From: JAAFIP01 sp043721235
Lineage (GTDB): Bacteria > Pseudomonadota > Gammaproteobacteria > Burkholderiales > Burkholderiaceae_C
Length of the DNA: 64,000 bases
Assembly (NCBI GenBank): GCA_043721235.1
Contig: JAYSRE010000186.1
Location: 1-64,000, forward strand
Reading direction: 5' to 3'
Every line of letters starts with the position of its first letter. Positions within the stretch are counted from its first letter, which is position 1. Below, piece by piece: positions 32,706 through 41,393 of the stretch. Position numbers and translations under genes: made by a program. Below the pieces are notes generated by a model. It saw only the letters and a list, made by a program, of their open reading frames with translations, did no database searches and was not told the DNA's origin.

Positions 32706-33491
32706 TTAAGCTCCTGCAACCACCCGGTAACCTAGCGCTTTAGAAATCTCAGCCGCAGTGGCTTGCAGCTTAGGCAGCCAGCCCTCGTCCAGGCGGTCTG
32801 CAGGCGCAGAAATGGACAGGCCGGCTACCAGTTTGGTGGTGTCGTCGTAAATGCCCACTGCCATACAGCGCACGCCCAGTTCCAGCTCTTCGTTGTCGCG
32901 CGCGACACCATACTGACGGGCTTTGGACAGCTCGCGTTCCAGGATGGGCAACTGGGTGATGCTGTTCTTGGTATGGCCTGCCAGCCCGGTGCGTGTGGCG
33001 TAGGCGCGCAGGCGGGGGCTGTCGTCGGCGGCTAAAAACAGCTTGCCGGTGGAGGTGAGGTGCAGCGGCGCTCGGCCGCCGATGGCGCGCACCACTTGCA
33101 TGCCGCTGCGCTCGCTGAAGGCGCGCTCTACATAGACAATTTCATCGCCTTGGCGCATGGACAAATTCACAGGTTGCTGGGTTAGCTTGTGCAGCTCGCG
33201 CATGGGGGCCAGTGCTGCGTCGCGCACATCCAGGCGCGCTTTCACCAGGTTGCCCAGCTCTAGCAGGCGCATGCCCAGCCGGTAGCTGCCTGCCTCGGGC
33301 CGGTCTACATAGCGGCCTAGGGTCAGGTCGTTCAAAATGCGGTGCGCGGTGCTGGGGTGCAGGCCAGTTTTGGCGCTGATTTCTTTGAGCGAAATAGCCT
33401 CCTCGCGGGAGGCCAGCACGTCGATCAGGCTGAACATGCGCTCCATCACTTGGATAGCGGGGGTGCTGTGCTGGGGCAGGGGCTTTTTCAT
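32706..33491 (-). CDS. IclR-family transcriptional regulator
   Basis: A 261-residue regulator. The N-terminal winged HTH (about 14-75; EAISLKEISAKTGLHPSTAH, RILNDLTLGRYV) is followed by the IclR effector domain (about 85-255; GGRAPLHLTSTGKLFLA, ELELGVRCMAVGIYDDTTKL, AGLSISAPADR). The target is unknown; the nearest downstream genes on this strand are past the convergent fucU. It lies 11 bp after bpt on the same strand, perhaps co-transcribed with it by proximity only. Confidence 0.9.
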   Translation of the reverse strand: MKKPLPQHSTPAIQVMERMFSLIDVLASREEAISLKEISAKTGLHPSTAHRILNDLTLGRYVDRPEAGSYRLGMRLLELGNLVKARLDVRDAALAPMRELHKLTQQPVNLSMRQGDEIVYVERAFSERSGMQVVRAIGGRAPLHLTSTGKLFLAADDSPRLRAYATRTGLAGHTKNSITQLPILERELSKARQYGVARDNEELELGVRCMAVGIYDDTTKLVAGLSISAPADRLDEGWLPKLQATAAEISKALGYRVVAGA

Positions 33492-33502
33492 GGCAGGCGA
33501 AC

Positions 33503-34282
33503 CTAAGACGGGGTGGCTGGTAACCCTTGTATTTTACACTGTGAAATCCACTGACCGTCGCGCAGCACCTCGCTGGGGCCGAATAAGGCTTTGTAGGCCA
33601 TTTTGGGGCTTTGTGTGATCCAGTAGCCCAGGTACACATGGGGCAGCTGCAAAAGCCGTGCCTGGTGGATTTGCCACACCACGTTGTAAATGCCATACTG
33701 GGAGCGCGGCTCGGGCTCGTAGAAGGTGTAGACAGCAGACAAACCGGCGCTGAGCACATCCAAGATAGACACCATTTTGAGTGCGCCCAGTGTGCCCGCG
33801 GGCGCGTCTGCAAGCGGCGGTGCGCGAAACTCCACCATGCGCGAATTAACCCGGCTTTGCAGTAAAAACTGGGTGTACTGGTCGATGCTGTCCTGGTCCA
33901 TGCCGCCGCCTGCGTGGCGGCTGTTTTGGTAGCGCAGGTACAACTGGTAATGCTCGGGCACAAAGCCCAAGTTCATCACCCGCACTTGCAGGTTGCTGTG
34001 CGCCTTGTGGGCGCGGCGCTGGCTGCGGGTGGGGGCAAACTGGGCGACATCTACCCGCAGGGGAATGCAAGCGTTGCAGCCATCGCAATAGGGCCGGTAG
34101 GTGAACATGCCGCTGCGCCTAAAGCCGTTGGCAACCAGTTCAGAGTATGCGTCGTTGTGTATGAGGTGGCTGGGCGTGGCCACTTGGCTGCGGGCGGTTT
34201 TGCCGGTAATGTAGCTGCAGGGGTATGCGGCAGTGGCATAAAACTGCAGGGTTTGCAGGGGCAGGTCTTTAAGCTGGGTCAC
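33503..34282 (-). CDS. bpt: Aspartate/glutamate leucyltransferase (arginyl-tRNA-protein transferase family)
   Basis: Bpt adds Leu from Leu-tRNA to N-terminal Asp or Glu, marking proteins for ClpS/ClpAP in the N-degron pathway. The 259-residue protein shows the cysteine-rich N-terminal block (YPCSYITGKTARSQ; YCDGCNACIPLRVDV) and the GNAT-like C-terminal half (YLRYQNSRHAGGGMDQDS; LSAVYTFYEPEPRSQYGIY; YLGYWITQSPKMAYK). It follows aat by 24 bp, so both transferases are likely one operon. Confidence 0.93.
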   Translation of the reverse strand: MTQLKDLPLQTLQFYATAAYPCSYITGKTARSQVATPSHLIHNDAYSELVANGFRRSGMFTYRPYCDGCNACIPLRVDVAQFAPTRSQRRAHKAHSNLQVRVMNLGFVPEHYQLYLRYQNSRHAGGGMDQDSIDQYTQFLLQSRVNSRMVEFRAPPLADAPAGTLGALKMVSILDVLSAGLSAVYTFYEPEPRSQYGIYNVVWQIHQARLLQLPHVYLGYWITQSPKMAYKALFGPSEVLRDGQWISQCKIQGLPATPS

Positions 34283-34306
34283 ATCTATGATCTTAGCAGG
34301 ATGGTC

Positions 34307-35071
34307 TTAGCAAGGTGTGCCCACAGGTTCCAGCAGGCTCCAGTAAGCAGGGTCAAATTGCCAAACAGGCGCGGGGCGCACAGCGGCAGCGGCCAAGCTG
34401 GCACAAAACGCGGTGCGCGGCATCTCGCAAGCGCCTAGGCTGGCCAGGTGCGGGGTGTTTTGCTGGCAGTCAATCTGCAACACGCCGTGTGCGCGGCACA
34501 GCGCCACCAAGGCAGCCAGGGCGATCTTGGAGGCATCGCTGGCGCGGCTGAACATAGACTCGCCAAACACCGCCGCACCTACGTTGGTGCAGTACAGAGC
34601 GCCTACCAGCGCGCCATCGACCCAGGTTTCCATGCTGTGCGCGTGGCCTGCGGCGTGCAGCGCGGTGTATGCCTCAACCATGTCTTGCACAATCCAAGTG
34701 CCGTTTTGGCCGCTGCGTGGTGATTGGGCACAGGCCTGTATGACGGCTGCAAAATCATGGTCAATGCGCAGCTCGCAGCCGGGGGTGATGATGAACTTGG
34801 CCAGGCTTTTGCGCAGGCTGCGGTGCAATTTAAAGTCGGCCACCTGCAGCACCATGCGCGGGTTGGGGCTCCACCACAAAATAGGCTGACCTGCGCTATA
34901 CCACGGAAATATGCCTTGGCTGTAGGCTTGGGTGAGCTGCGCTACGCTCAAGCCGCCGCCAGCGGCCAGCAGGCCGGGTGCTTCGCTGGCATCGCCAAGG
35001 GCATCCGCCACGGGCGGAAAGGCAGCACCGGGCTCTAGCCAAGGCAGTTTAAAGCTCGGTTGCTGTCGCAT
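34307..35071 (-). CDS. aat: Leucyl/phenylalanyl-tRNA-protein transferase
   Basis: Adds Leu or Phe to N-terminal Lys or Arg, the second bacterial N-degron transferase. It is 254 residues. Diagnostic segments: LLAAGGGLSVAQLTQAYSQG, IFPWYSAGQPILWWSPNPRM, SPRSGQNGTWIVQDM, AHSMETWVDGALVGALY and SMFSRASDASKIAL. Directly upstream of bpt on the same strand. Confidence 0.95.
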   Translation of the reverse strand: MRQQPSFKLPWLEPGAAFPPVADALGDASEAPGLLAAGGGLSVAQLTQAYSQGIFPWYSAGQPILWWSPNPRMVLQVADFKLHRSLRKSLAKFIITPGCELRIDHDFAAVIQACAQSPRSGQNGTWIVQDMVEAYTALHAAGHAHSMETWVDGALVGALYCTNVGAAVFGESMFSRASDASKIALAALVALCRAHGVLQIDCQQNTPHLASLGACEMPRTAFCASLAAAAVRPAPVWQFDPAYWSLLEPVGTPC

Positions 35072-35110
35072 GGCCAGGGCGTTGGATTCAGGCTGCGGTG
35101 CTTGCGCCAG

Positions 35111-35881
35111 TTACTGGGCGGTCCAGCCGCCGTCTACCTGCCAGGCCACGCCTTGCACGTTGCGGGCCGACGCGCTGCACAGGTACACGGCCAGGTCGCC
35201 CAGCTCTTCGGGCGTGGTGAACTGCATCGATGGCTGCTTTTCTCCCAGCAGCATTTTTTTAGCCTCCTCGTTGCTCACCTTGAACTGTGCGGCTTTCATG
35301 TCGACTTGCTTTTGCACCAGCGGGGTCAGCACCCAGCCGGGGCAAATGGCGTTGCAGGTAACGCCCGTGGTGGCGTTTTCCAGGGCCGTCACTTTGGTCA
35401 GGCCTACCAGGCCGTGCTTGGCCGCTACGTAGGCCGACTTGTGGGCAGAGCCGACCAAGCCGTGGGCAGAGGCAATATTGATAATGCGCCCCCAATGGGC
35501 TTTTTGCATGCCCGGCAGCGCCAAGCGGGTGGTGTGGAAGGCGCTGCTCAGGTTGATGGCGATCACCGCGTCCCAGCGCTCTACCGGGAAGTCTTGTACG
35601 CTGGCCACATGCTGGATGCCAGCGTTGTTGACTAAGATATCTACAGTGCCAAAACGCGCGCTGGCAGCTTGCACCATGGCTTCGATCTGGTCGGGTTGGG
35701 CCATGTCTGCGCCGTGGTACAAGGTTTGCACGCCCAGTGCGTCAATTTCTTTTTGCGCTGCAGCGTAGTCGCCAAAGCCGTTGATCACAATGTTGGCACC
35801 TTGGCGGGCCAATTGCAGCGCAATGCCCAGGCCAATGCCGCTGGTAGAGCCTGTAACGAGTGCAGTTTTTCCGTGGAGCAT
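35111..35881 (-). CDS. bdhA: 3-hydroxybutyrate dehydrogenase (SDR)
   Basis: NAD-dependent oxidation of (R)-3-hydroxybutyrate to acetoacetate, used when polyhydroxybutyrate is mobilised. It is 256 residues. SDR motifs: TGSTSGIG (9-16), NNAGIQH, catalytic Ser/Tyr/Lys in NIASAHGLVGSAHKSAYVAA and the KH following. The substrate-specific segment QVDMKAAQFKVSNEEAKKML and ending WQVDGGWTAQ are typical of bacterial BDH. phaR, another polyhydroxybutyrate gene, lies about 4 kb away. Confidence 0.93.
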   Translation of the reverse strand: MLHGKTALVTGSTSGIGLGIALQLARQGANIVINGFGDYAAAQKEIDALGVQTLYHGADMAQPDQIEAMVQAASARFGTVDILVNNAGIQHVASVQDFPVERWDAVIAINLSSAFHTTRLALPGMQKAHWGRIINIASAHGLVGSAHKSAYVAAKHGLVGLTKVTALENATTGVTCNAICPGWVLTPLVQKQVDMKAAQFKVSNEEAKKMLLGEKQPSMQFTTPEELGDLAVYLCSASARNVQGVAWQVDGGWTAQ

Positions 35882-35945
35882 GGGTGTTTCCTGTTGCGAT
35901 GGGTTTAATATGATGCTAATTATCCCTTGTTGTATGAGAAATTTG

Positions 35946-36941
35946 ATGACCTTTGAGCCGACTTTGCACTATCTGGTTTGTCCACAGCCCGTAACACTTG
36001 GCGCTGCGCCTGGCACAGCCAACGTGACTAAGGGGGCCAGCGTGGCCAACGGGGCCAGCGTCTCCACCAGCCGCAGCATGGCCTATTGGAGCTGGGGCAA
36101 CCCGGCGCACGCCCATGTGGTGGTATGTGTGCACGGCATATCCCGCCAGGGCCGCGATTTTGACACCCTGGCCCGCGCCTTGGTAGGGCCAGATGGCAAG
36201 CGCTGCCGCGTGGTCAGTGTAGACATTGCAGGCCGGGGTCACAGCGACTGGCACACCAACCCCAGCCTGTACGTGGTGCCCAGCTACGCCGTTGACATGC
36301 TGGCACTGCTGGCCCACCTGCGGGCGCAGGACGGCGCGCAAACCATCGACTGGGTGGGCACCAGCATGGGCGGGCTGATCGGCATTGCGGTGGCACCCCA
36401 GCTGGCCATGCTTGCAGGTGCAGGTTTGCGCAAACTTGTGCTTAACGACGTAGGCCCGGTGGTGCAGTGGTCTGCGCTGCAGCGCATTAGCAGCTACATT
36501 GGTGCCGACCCACGCTTTGCCTCTGAGCAAGAAGGCGCTGATGCGATGTGGAAACTGTCAACCAGTTTTGGCCCGCACACGCCCGAGCAGTGGCTGGCTT
36601 TGTCAAAACCCATGCTGCGGCCTGTGACCCCTACAGCTGGCAGCAGTGGCGGTGCCTTCAAGCTGCATTACGACCCGGCCATTTCTATCCCAGTCAAAGC
36701 CACCACCCCTGAACTGGCAGCGCAGGGCGAGGCGGTGCTGTGGCAGTTGTATGACGCTATTACCTGCGACACCTTACTGATCCGTGGTGCAGAGTCTGAC
36801 CTGATCAGCCCGGCTACCGCGCAAGCCATGCAGGCGCGTGGGCCAAAGGCGCATTTAGTGGAGTTTGCGGGGGTTGGGCACGCGCCTACTTTAGTGGCTG
36901 CCGATCAAGTTGCAGCAGTGACTTCGTTTTTGTTTGGGTAG
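35946..36941 (+). CDS. Alpha/beta hydrolase
   Basis: About 331 residues from ATG 35946 (MTFEPTLHYLVCPQPV); GAGAAA just upstream fits a ribosome-binding site. A short reiterated segment (TKGASVANGASVSTS) precedes the fold. Hydrolase motifs: VVVCVHGISRQGRDF, nucleophile GTSMGG (WVGTSMGGLIGIAV), acid in LLIRGAESDLI and His in GVGHAPTLV. The substrate is unknown. Divergent from bdhA by 64 bp, so a depolymerase- or oligomer-related role is possible but only by proximity. Confidence 0.85.
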   Translation: MTFEPTLHYLVCPQPVTLGAAPGTANVTKGASVANGASVSTSRSMAYWSWGNPAHAHVVVCVHGISRQGRDFDTLARALVGPDGKRCRVVSVDIAGRGHSDWHTNPSLYVVPSYAVDMLALLAHLRAQDGAQTIDWVGTSMGGLIGIAVAPQLAMLAGAGLRKLVLNDVGPVVQWSALQRISSYIGADPRFASEQEGADAMWKLSTSFGPHTPEQWLALSKPMLRPVTPTAGSSGGAFKLHYDPAISIPVKATTPELAAQGEAVLWQLYDAITCDTLLIRGAESDLISPATAQAMQARGPKAHLVEFAGVGHAPTLVAADQVAAVTSFLFG

Positions 36942-37051
36942 TTTTTGCCGATGTTTTACGCTTTTACGCCACATCGCCGGTACAAGCACCAAGCCACCAA
37001 GCTATTGACCAAACCCAGAAGGCGCAGAAGGCACAGAAGGGGTGATGCGCA

Positions 37052-39349
37052 ATGAAGCACGTCCAAGCCGAAATTCTGAGCCCCTCTGCGGCACTGGAAG
37101 TAGCCGCAGCAGGCTTCTCGCCACAAGCACATGCCCTGCACCAAGCTGTGCAACGCACCCGCGCATTTGCCGAGCCATTGATTGCCCATGAAACCCTGGA
37201 CACGGGCGAAAACACGTTGGCCCATGCCGACGCCGTAGCCGCTATTTTGCGCAGCATCGGCGGGTCTGAGGCCATGCAAGCCGCCAGCTACTTGGTGTAC
37301 GCCTGCGACCACCTTAACCGGCCGCAAGAAGTGATTGAAAAAGCTTTTGGTGCCAGCTACGCCACCTTGGCCGTAGAGACCACCAAGCTGGTTAAAGTGC
37401 AAAGACTGTCGCGGGCCGCTGCAGGCGGCGCAAAGACGGCCCAAGGCGCAAACCCTACCAGCCCGGGCGGTGCGAGCCAAACAGAAAACATCCGCAAAAT
37501 GCTGCTGGTCTTTAGCCGTGACCTGCGCGTGGTGATGCTGCGCCTTGCCTCGCGCCTGCAAACCCTGCGCCATTACGCCGCCACCAAACTGCCCGTGCCA
37601 CTGGCCTTGGCCAGCGAGTCGCTGCAGGTGTTTGCGCCGCTGGCCAACCGCCTGGGTATTTGGCAAATCAAGTGGGAGATGGAAGACTTGGCTTTTCGTT
37701 TTTTGGAGCCAGACACCTACCAGGCCATCGCCAAACAGCTGGACGCAAAACGCATGGTGCGTGAAGCTGCCATGGCGCAACTGCGCGCTGATGTAGAGCG
37801 CGCGCTGCAGCACGCGGGCGTGCCAGCCACCGTACAAGCGCGGCCCAAACACATCTACAGCATTGTCAAGAAAATGCGTGGCAAGCAGCTTGGCTTTGAC
37901 CAAGTGCTAGATGTGCGTGCCATGCGCGTGATTGTGCCCGGTGTGACCGACTGCTATGCTGCCCTGTCGTATGTGCACGCACACTTTACCCCTATGGCGG
38001 GTGAGTTTGACGACTACATTGCCAAGCCCAAAGCCAACGGCTACCAAAGCCTGCACACGGTGGTGCTGGCAGGCAGCCTTGGCGCTAGGGCTTTGGACCT
38101 TGCCACACCTGTAGAGATTCAAATCCGCACCCAAGCCATGCACGACCATGCCGAGACCGGCGTGGCCGCGCACTGGGCTTATAAAGAGGCGGGCAGCAAA
38201 GGCTATGCTGGCGTGAGTGCTAATGGGGCCTACGATGCCAAAGTTGCTGTGCTGCGCCAGTTGCTGGCCTGGCAGCATGACGTGTCAGTGGGCCAGAGCC
38301 ACGCAGTGCCTGCTGGCATGCAGGCACTGCTGGACGACCGTATTTACGTGCTCACGCCCGATGCGGCGATTGTCGATTTACCCTTTGGAGCCACCCCCAT
38401 AGACTTTGCCTATGCCGTGCACACCAACCTAGGCCACCGCTGCCGTGGTGCCAAGATTGACGGTGCGCTGGTGCCCCTGAACACAGCGCTTAAAAACGGC
38501 CAAACCGTTGAGGTCACTGTGGCCAAAGAGGGTGGCCCATCGCGTGACTGGCTCAACCCCGAGCTAGGCTATCTGGCCAGCCAGCGCTCTAAATCCAAAG
38601 TGCGCGCATGGTTTAACGCTATCGTCATTGAAAGCACCATAGCCAAAGGCCGTGAAGCGGTAGAAAAACTGCTGCAGCGCGAAGGTAAAACGGCCCTCAA
38701 ACTTGCCGATATAGCCGAGCAACTGGGTTTTAAAACGCCTGACGATTTGTTTGAAGTGGTGGGCAAAGACGAGCTGTCCCTGCGCACTATCGAGCAACTA
38801 TTTCGCCCTGCCGAGACCGAAGCAGATGACGGTGCGCAACTGCTGCTTAAGCAAGCGCGCAACGCTGAAAAGTTCCAAGCCACCCACGGCAAAGGTGGCG
38901 TGCTGGTGGTGGGTGTTGATTCGCTGCTAACCCAGCTGGCCAAGTGCTGCAAACCGGCCCCACCAGACGCAATTGGCGGCTATGTTACGCGTGGCAAGGG
39001 GGTTAGCATTCACCGCGCCGACTGTGCTAATTTGCGCCAACTGCTGGTAAAAGACGCAGGCCGCAGCATTGAGGTGCAGTGGGGCCAACCCAAGCCCAGT
39101 GCCGCTGGCGGGCAGCCCAGCTATGCGGTGGACGTGACGGTGCAGGCAGGCGACCGCCCGGGCCTGCTGCGCGACATTGCAGAGGTGTTTAGCAAAGAAA
39201 AAACGCATGTGCAAAGTGTGCAGTCGCAGTCCACCCAAGGCACCGTGTGGATGGCCATGACGGTGTTGGTTCCCGATGCAAGCCGCCTCGCCAAAGTGCT
39301 GGCAGCGGTGGGGCAGGTGGCCGGTGTGCACTTGGCTCGGCGCAGGTAA
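37052..39349 (+). CDS. relA: RelA-type (p)ppGpp synthetase
   Basis: Makes (p)ppGpp on stalled ribosomes (stringent response). It is 765 residues. The N-terminal HD hydrolase domain is degenerate: where SpoT has an HD pair this has SYLVYACDHLNRPQ. The synthetase domain is intact (YSIVKKMRGKQLGFDQVLDV; EFDDYIAKPKANGYQSLHTV), and EFDD is the RelA-type motif rather than the RxKD of bifunctional enzymes. TGS (IYVLTPDAAIVDLPFGATPI) and a C-terminal ACT domain (VQAGDRPGLLRDIAEVFS) follow. A Gly/Ala/Thr-rich stretch at about 124-148 within the pseudo-hydrolase domain is not typical. Confidence 0.94.
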   Translation: MKHVQAEILSPSAALEVAAAGFSPQAHALHQAVQRTRAFAEPLIAHETLDTGENTLAHADAVAAILRSIGGSEAMQAASYLVYACDHLNRPQEVIEKAFGASYATLAVETTKLVKVQRLSRAAAGGAKTAQGANPTSPGGASQTENIRKMLLVFSRDLRVVMLRLASRLQTLRHYAATKLPVPLALASESLQVFAPLANRLGIWQIKWEMEDLAFRFLEPDTYQAIAKQLDAKRMVREAAMAQLRADVERALQHAGVPATVQARPKHIYSIVKKMRGKQLGFDQVLDVRAMRVIVPGVTDCYAALSYVHAHFTPMAGEFDDYIAKPKANGYQSLHTVVLAGSLGARALDLATPVEIQIRTQAMHDHAETGVAAHWAYKEAGSKGYAGVSANGAYDAKVAVLRQLLAWQHDVSVGQSHAVPAGMQALLDDRIYVLTPDAAIVDLPFGATPIDFAYAVHTNLGHRCRGAKIDGALVPLNTALKNGQTVEVTVAKEGGPSRDWLNPELGYLASQRSKSKVRAWFNAIVIESTIAKGREAVEKLLQREGKTALKLADIAEQLGFKTPDDLFEVVGKDELSLRTIEQLFRPAETEADDGAQLLLKQARNAEKFQATHGKGGVLVVGVDSLLTQLAKCCKPAPPDAIGGYVTRGKGVSIHRADCANLRQLLVKDAGRSIEVQWGQPKPSAAGGQPSYAVDVTVQAGDRPGLLRDIAEVFSKEKTHVQSVQSQSTQGTVWMAMTVLVPDASRLAKVLAAVGQVAGVHLARRR

Positions 39350-39413
39350 ATTTTTAGTCGCTTTTTGCTTCTTAGCCGTTGTCTCTTAGCACCTGTGATA
39401 AAATTTATATCTT

Positions 39414-39488
39414 AGGCGGTTAGCTCAGTGGTAGAGCACCTGCTTGACGTGCAGGGTGTCACAAGTTCGACCCTTGTACCGCCTACCA
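39414..39488 (+). tRNA. tRNA-Val (anticodon GAC)
   Basis: The full cloverleaf can be drawn. Acceptor AGGCGGT pairs with ACCGCCT; D arm GCTC-AGTGGTA-GAGC; anticodon arm CCTGC-TTGACGT-GCAGG with anticodon GAC; variable GTGTC; T arm ACAAG-TTCGACC-CTTGT; discriminator A; encoded CCA. An AT-rich stretch (GATAAAATTTATAT) just upstream fits a -10 region. A terminator follows. Confidence 0.96.
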
Positions 39489-39497
39489 AAAATCCTG

Positions 39498-39523
39498 AAA
39501 AGCACCCTTGCGGTGCTTTTTTT
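39498..39523 (+). terminator. Rho-independent terminator after tRNA-Val
   Basis: AAAAGCACC (39498-39506) pairs with GGTGCTTTT (39512-39520) across a 5-nt loop and runs into a T7 tract ending at 39523. Confidence 0.9.
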
Positions 39524-39695
39524 GTTCTAATTTCGGTTTCAGGGTATACCTAGAGACCGCGTTAACTGGCAAATGTCTAGAATGTGCTGCAGCGCATCAA
39601 AATTGCGTTGCGCTTGAACCAGCAAGCGGCCCAAGCCCTCTGGCAGTGCACTGCAGCCCACACAGCAGCCCAACAGGTTAGCCAGGAGAACCGAT

Positions 39696-40268
39696 TTGCC
39701 GACAACACAGACTAAAAGCAGTAGCAAAAGCAGCAAAAGCAGCAAAAGCAGCAGTCAAGGAGCTACTGCTGGCCTTAATCTAGGCTTGCGCGTCATTAAA
39801 AAATATCCCAACCGGCGCTTGTACGACACCGACAGCTCGGCCTACATCACGCTGGCAGAAGTTAAGCAACTGGTGCTGCAAGGCCAGGTTTTTGTGGTGG
39901 TGGATGCCAAGACCAACGAAGAGCTTACCCGCAGCATTTTGCTGCAGATTATTTTAGAAGAAGAGTCTGGTGGTTTGCCCATGTTTACCGAAGCGGCGTT
40001 AGCCAACATGATCCGTTTTTATGGCCACGCCATGCAGGGGTTTATGGGCAGCTACCTGGAAAAAAATGTGCAGGCGTTTACTGACATGCAAACCAAAATG
40101 ACCGAACAAGGCAAGGCTTTTGCCCCTGGTTTGGGCGCCGCCATGCCTTCTATGCCCGGCATGATGGGTGCGTATGCCGAGCAGTCCCAAACCATGTTTG
40201 CGCAAATGCAAGAGCAAATGCAAAGACAAACCGAACAAATGTTTACCGCATTGGGCATGCAACGTTAA
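39696..40268 (+). CDS. phaR: Polyhydroxyalkanoate synthesis repressor PhaR
   Basis: Binds polyhydroxybutyrate and DNA and represses phasin genes. It is 190 residues from a TTG start at 39696, supported by AGGAG at 39684-39688. After a Ser/Lys tail (SSSKSSKSSKSSS) comes the DNA-binding domain RVIKKYPNRRLYDTDSSAYI, then the PHB_acc region (SILLQIILEEESGGLPMFTE, MIRFYGHAMQGFMGSYLE) and a Met/Gln-rich C-terminus (MFAQMQEQMQRQTEQMF). The Ser/Lys tail is encoded by a 9-bp tandem repeat. Confidence 0.94.
   Translation: MPTTQTKSSSKSSKSSKSSSQGATAGLNLGLRVIKKYPNRRLYDTDSSAYITLAEVKQLVLQGQVFVVVDAKTNEELTRSILLQIILEEESGGLPMFTEAALANMIRFYGHAMQGFMGSYLEKNVQAFTDMQTKMTEQGKAFAPGLGAAMPSMPGMMGAYAEQSQTMFAQMQEQMQRQTEQMFTALGMQR
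39714..39754. repeat. 9-bp tandem repeat AGCAAAAGC in phaR
   Basis: AGCAAAAGC is repeated in tandem near 39723-39750, with partial units on both sides, and encodes (SKS)n near the PhaR N-terminus. It is a multiple of three, so slippage changes tail length only. Confidence 0.6.
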
Positions 40269-40359
40269 ATAATATGAATATGGCAAGCTAAACTGCCCTT
40301 CCATTGTTGTTGCTAGTTGTTAGCCCACAATGGGCAGTTCTTATGAAACACCTGACACT

Positions 40360-41325
40360 ATGCCGCAAATTCGCAAAATAGGTCTTACCTTCGTTGGATA
40401 CGGCTTGGCCGCATTCGCTATTTCCAGCAGCTTGTCGGCCTGCGGTGGCGGTAACGCGGGCGGCACCACACCGCCTACCGTGCAGGCTGGCCCCACATGG
40501 GAGCTGATGACGGCGGGCGACATAGCCCAGTGCCTGTTGTTTTCTTCGTCGGGCTCCAACGCACAAAAAACTGCTGAACTGGTAGAGCGCCAACTGGCCA
40601 GCGCAGGGGCCAATGCGAATGTGCTGACTCTGGGCGACAACGCTTACTTTAAGGGCACCATCATTGGCTACACCCAGTGCTACAAGCCCACCTGGGGCCG
40701 GTTTTTAGACAAGACTTTCATGGTGCCTGGCAACCATGACTACGAAAACGGCGGCCAAAACGAATACTTTGACTATTTCGGTGCCAAGGCCTCCCCTGGC
40801 CCTGGTTTCGGCCCTGACCGCAGTGGCTACTACCGCATTGACCAAAATGGCTGGACCGTTTTTACCCTCAACAGCAATATAGAGGCAGGCGCAGCATCTG
40901 CCCAAGCGCAGTGGCTTAAGGCCCAGCTGGCCACCGCCAAGCCTTGCATTGCCGCTGCGTGGCACCACCCCCGCTTTAGCTCGGCTTCGCGCGGAGACAA
41001 CGCCTTGATGAAAGACATATGGGAGATACTAGACCAAGTCAAGGCTGACCTTATCCTTGCAGCTCACGAACACCATTACGAGCGCTTTGCCCCCATGACT
41101 TCCTCGGGCGCAGTGGTGGCAGGCGGCGGCATACGCTCTTTTGTGGTGGGCAGCGGCGGCGCGGAAAAATACGGTTTTGCGACGGTGCGTGCCAACAGCC
41201 AAAAGCAACACGAATCGTACGGCGTGATGCGTTTGTCGCTTACCGACGGCAAAGCGGGCTGGAAATTTATCGACATTAACAACAACACCCTAGACCAAGG
41301 CGCTTTTGACTGCCGAGCTAAATAA
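40360..41325 (+). CDS. Metallophosphoesterase lipoprotein, purple-acid-phosphatase-like
   Basis: About 321 residues from ATG 40360, which gives a compact lipoprotein signal (AISSSLSAC|GGG). The longer frame from 40330 adds ten residues only. Calcineurin-like motifs: TAGDIAQC, TLGDNAYFKG, VPGNHDYENG, AAWHHPRFSS and LAAHEHHYERF, all metal-ligand blocks present. Probably an outer-membrane-anchored phosphatase acting in the periplasm; the substrate is unknown. Confidence 0.88.
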   Translation: MPQIRKIGLTFVGYGLAAFAISSSLSACGGGNAGGTTPPTVQAGPTWELMTAGDIAQCLLFSSSGSNAQKTAELVERQLASAGANANVLTLGDNAYFKGTIIGYTQCYKPTWGRFLDKTFMVPGNHDYENGGQNEYFDYFGAKASPGPGFGPDRSGYYRIDQNGWTVFTLNSNIEAGAASAQAQWLKAQLATAKPCIAAAWHHPRFSSASRGDNALMKDIWEILDQVKADLILAAHEHHYERFAPMTSSGAVVAGGGIRSFVVGSGGAEKYGFATVRANSQKQHESYGVMRLSLTDGKAGWKFIDINNNTLDQGAFDCRAK

Positions 41326-41393
41326 CGCCTTGTAGTTCTGCCAGCCTAGGTTTCTTTTAGCTGCCTAAGCTGCAGTCTGAGACAATGTAGCTT

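Noticed and set aside
36956..37903. 315-codon minus-strand frame opposite relA
   Set aside because: Shadow of relA; no start signal, no domain, and the RelA frame is unmistakable.
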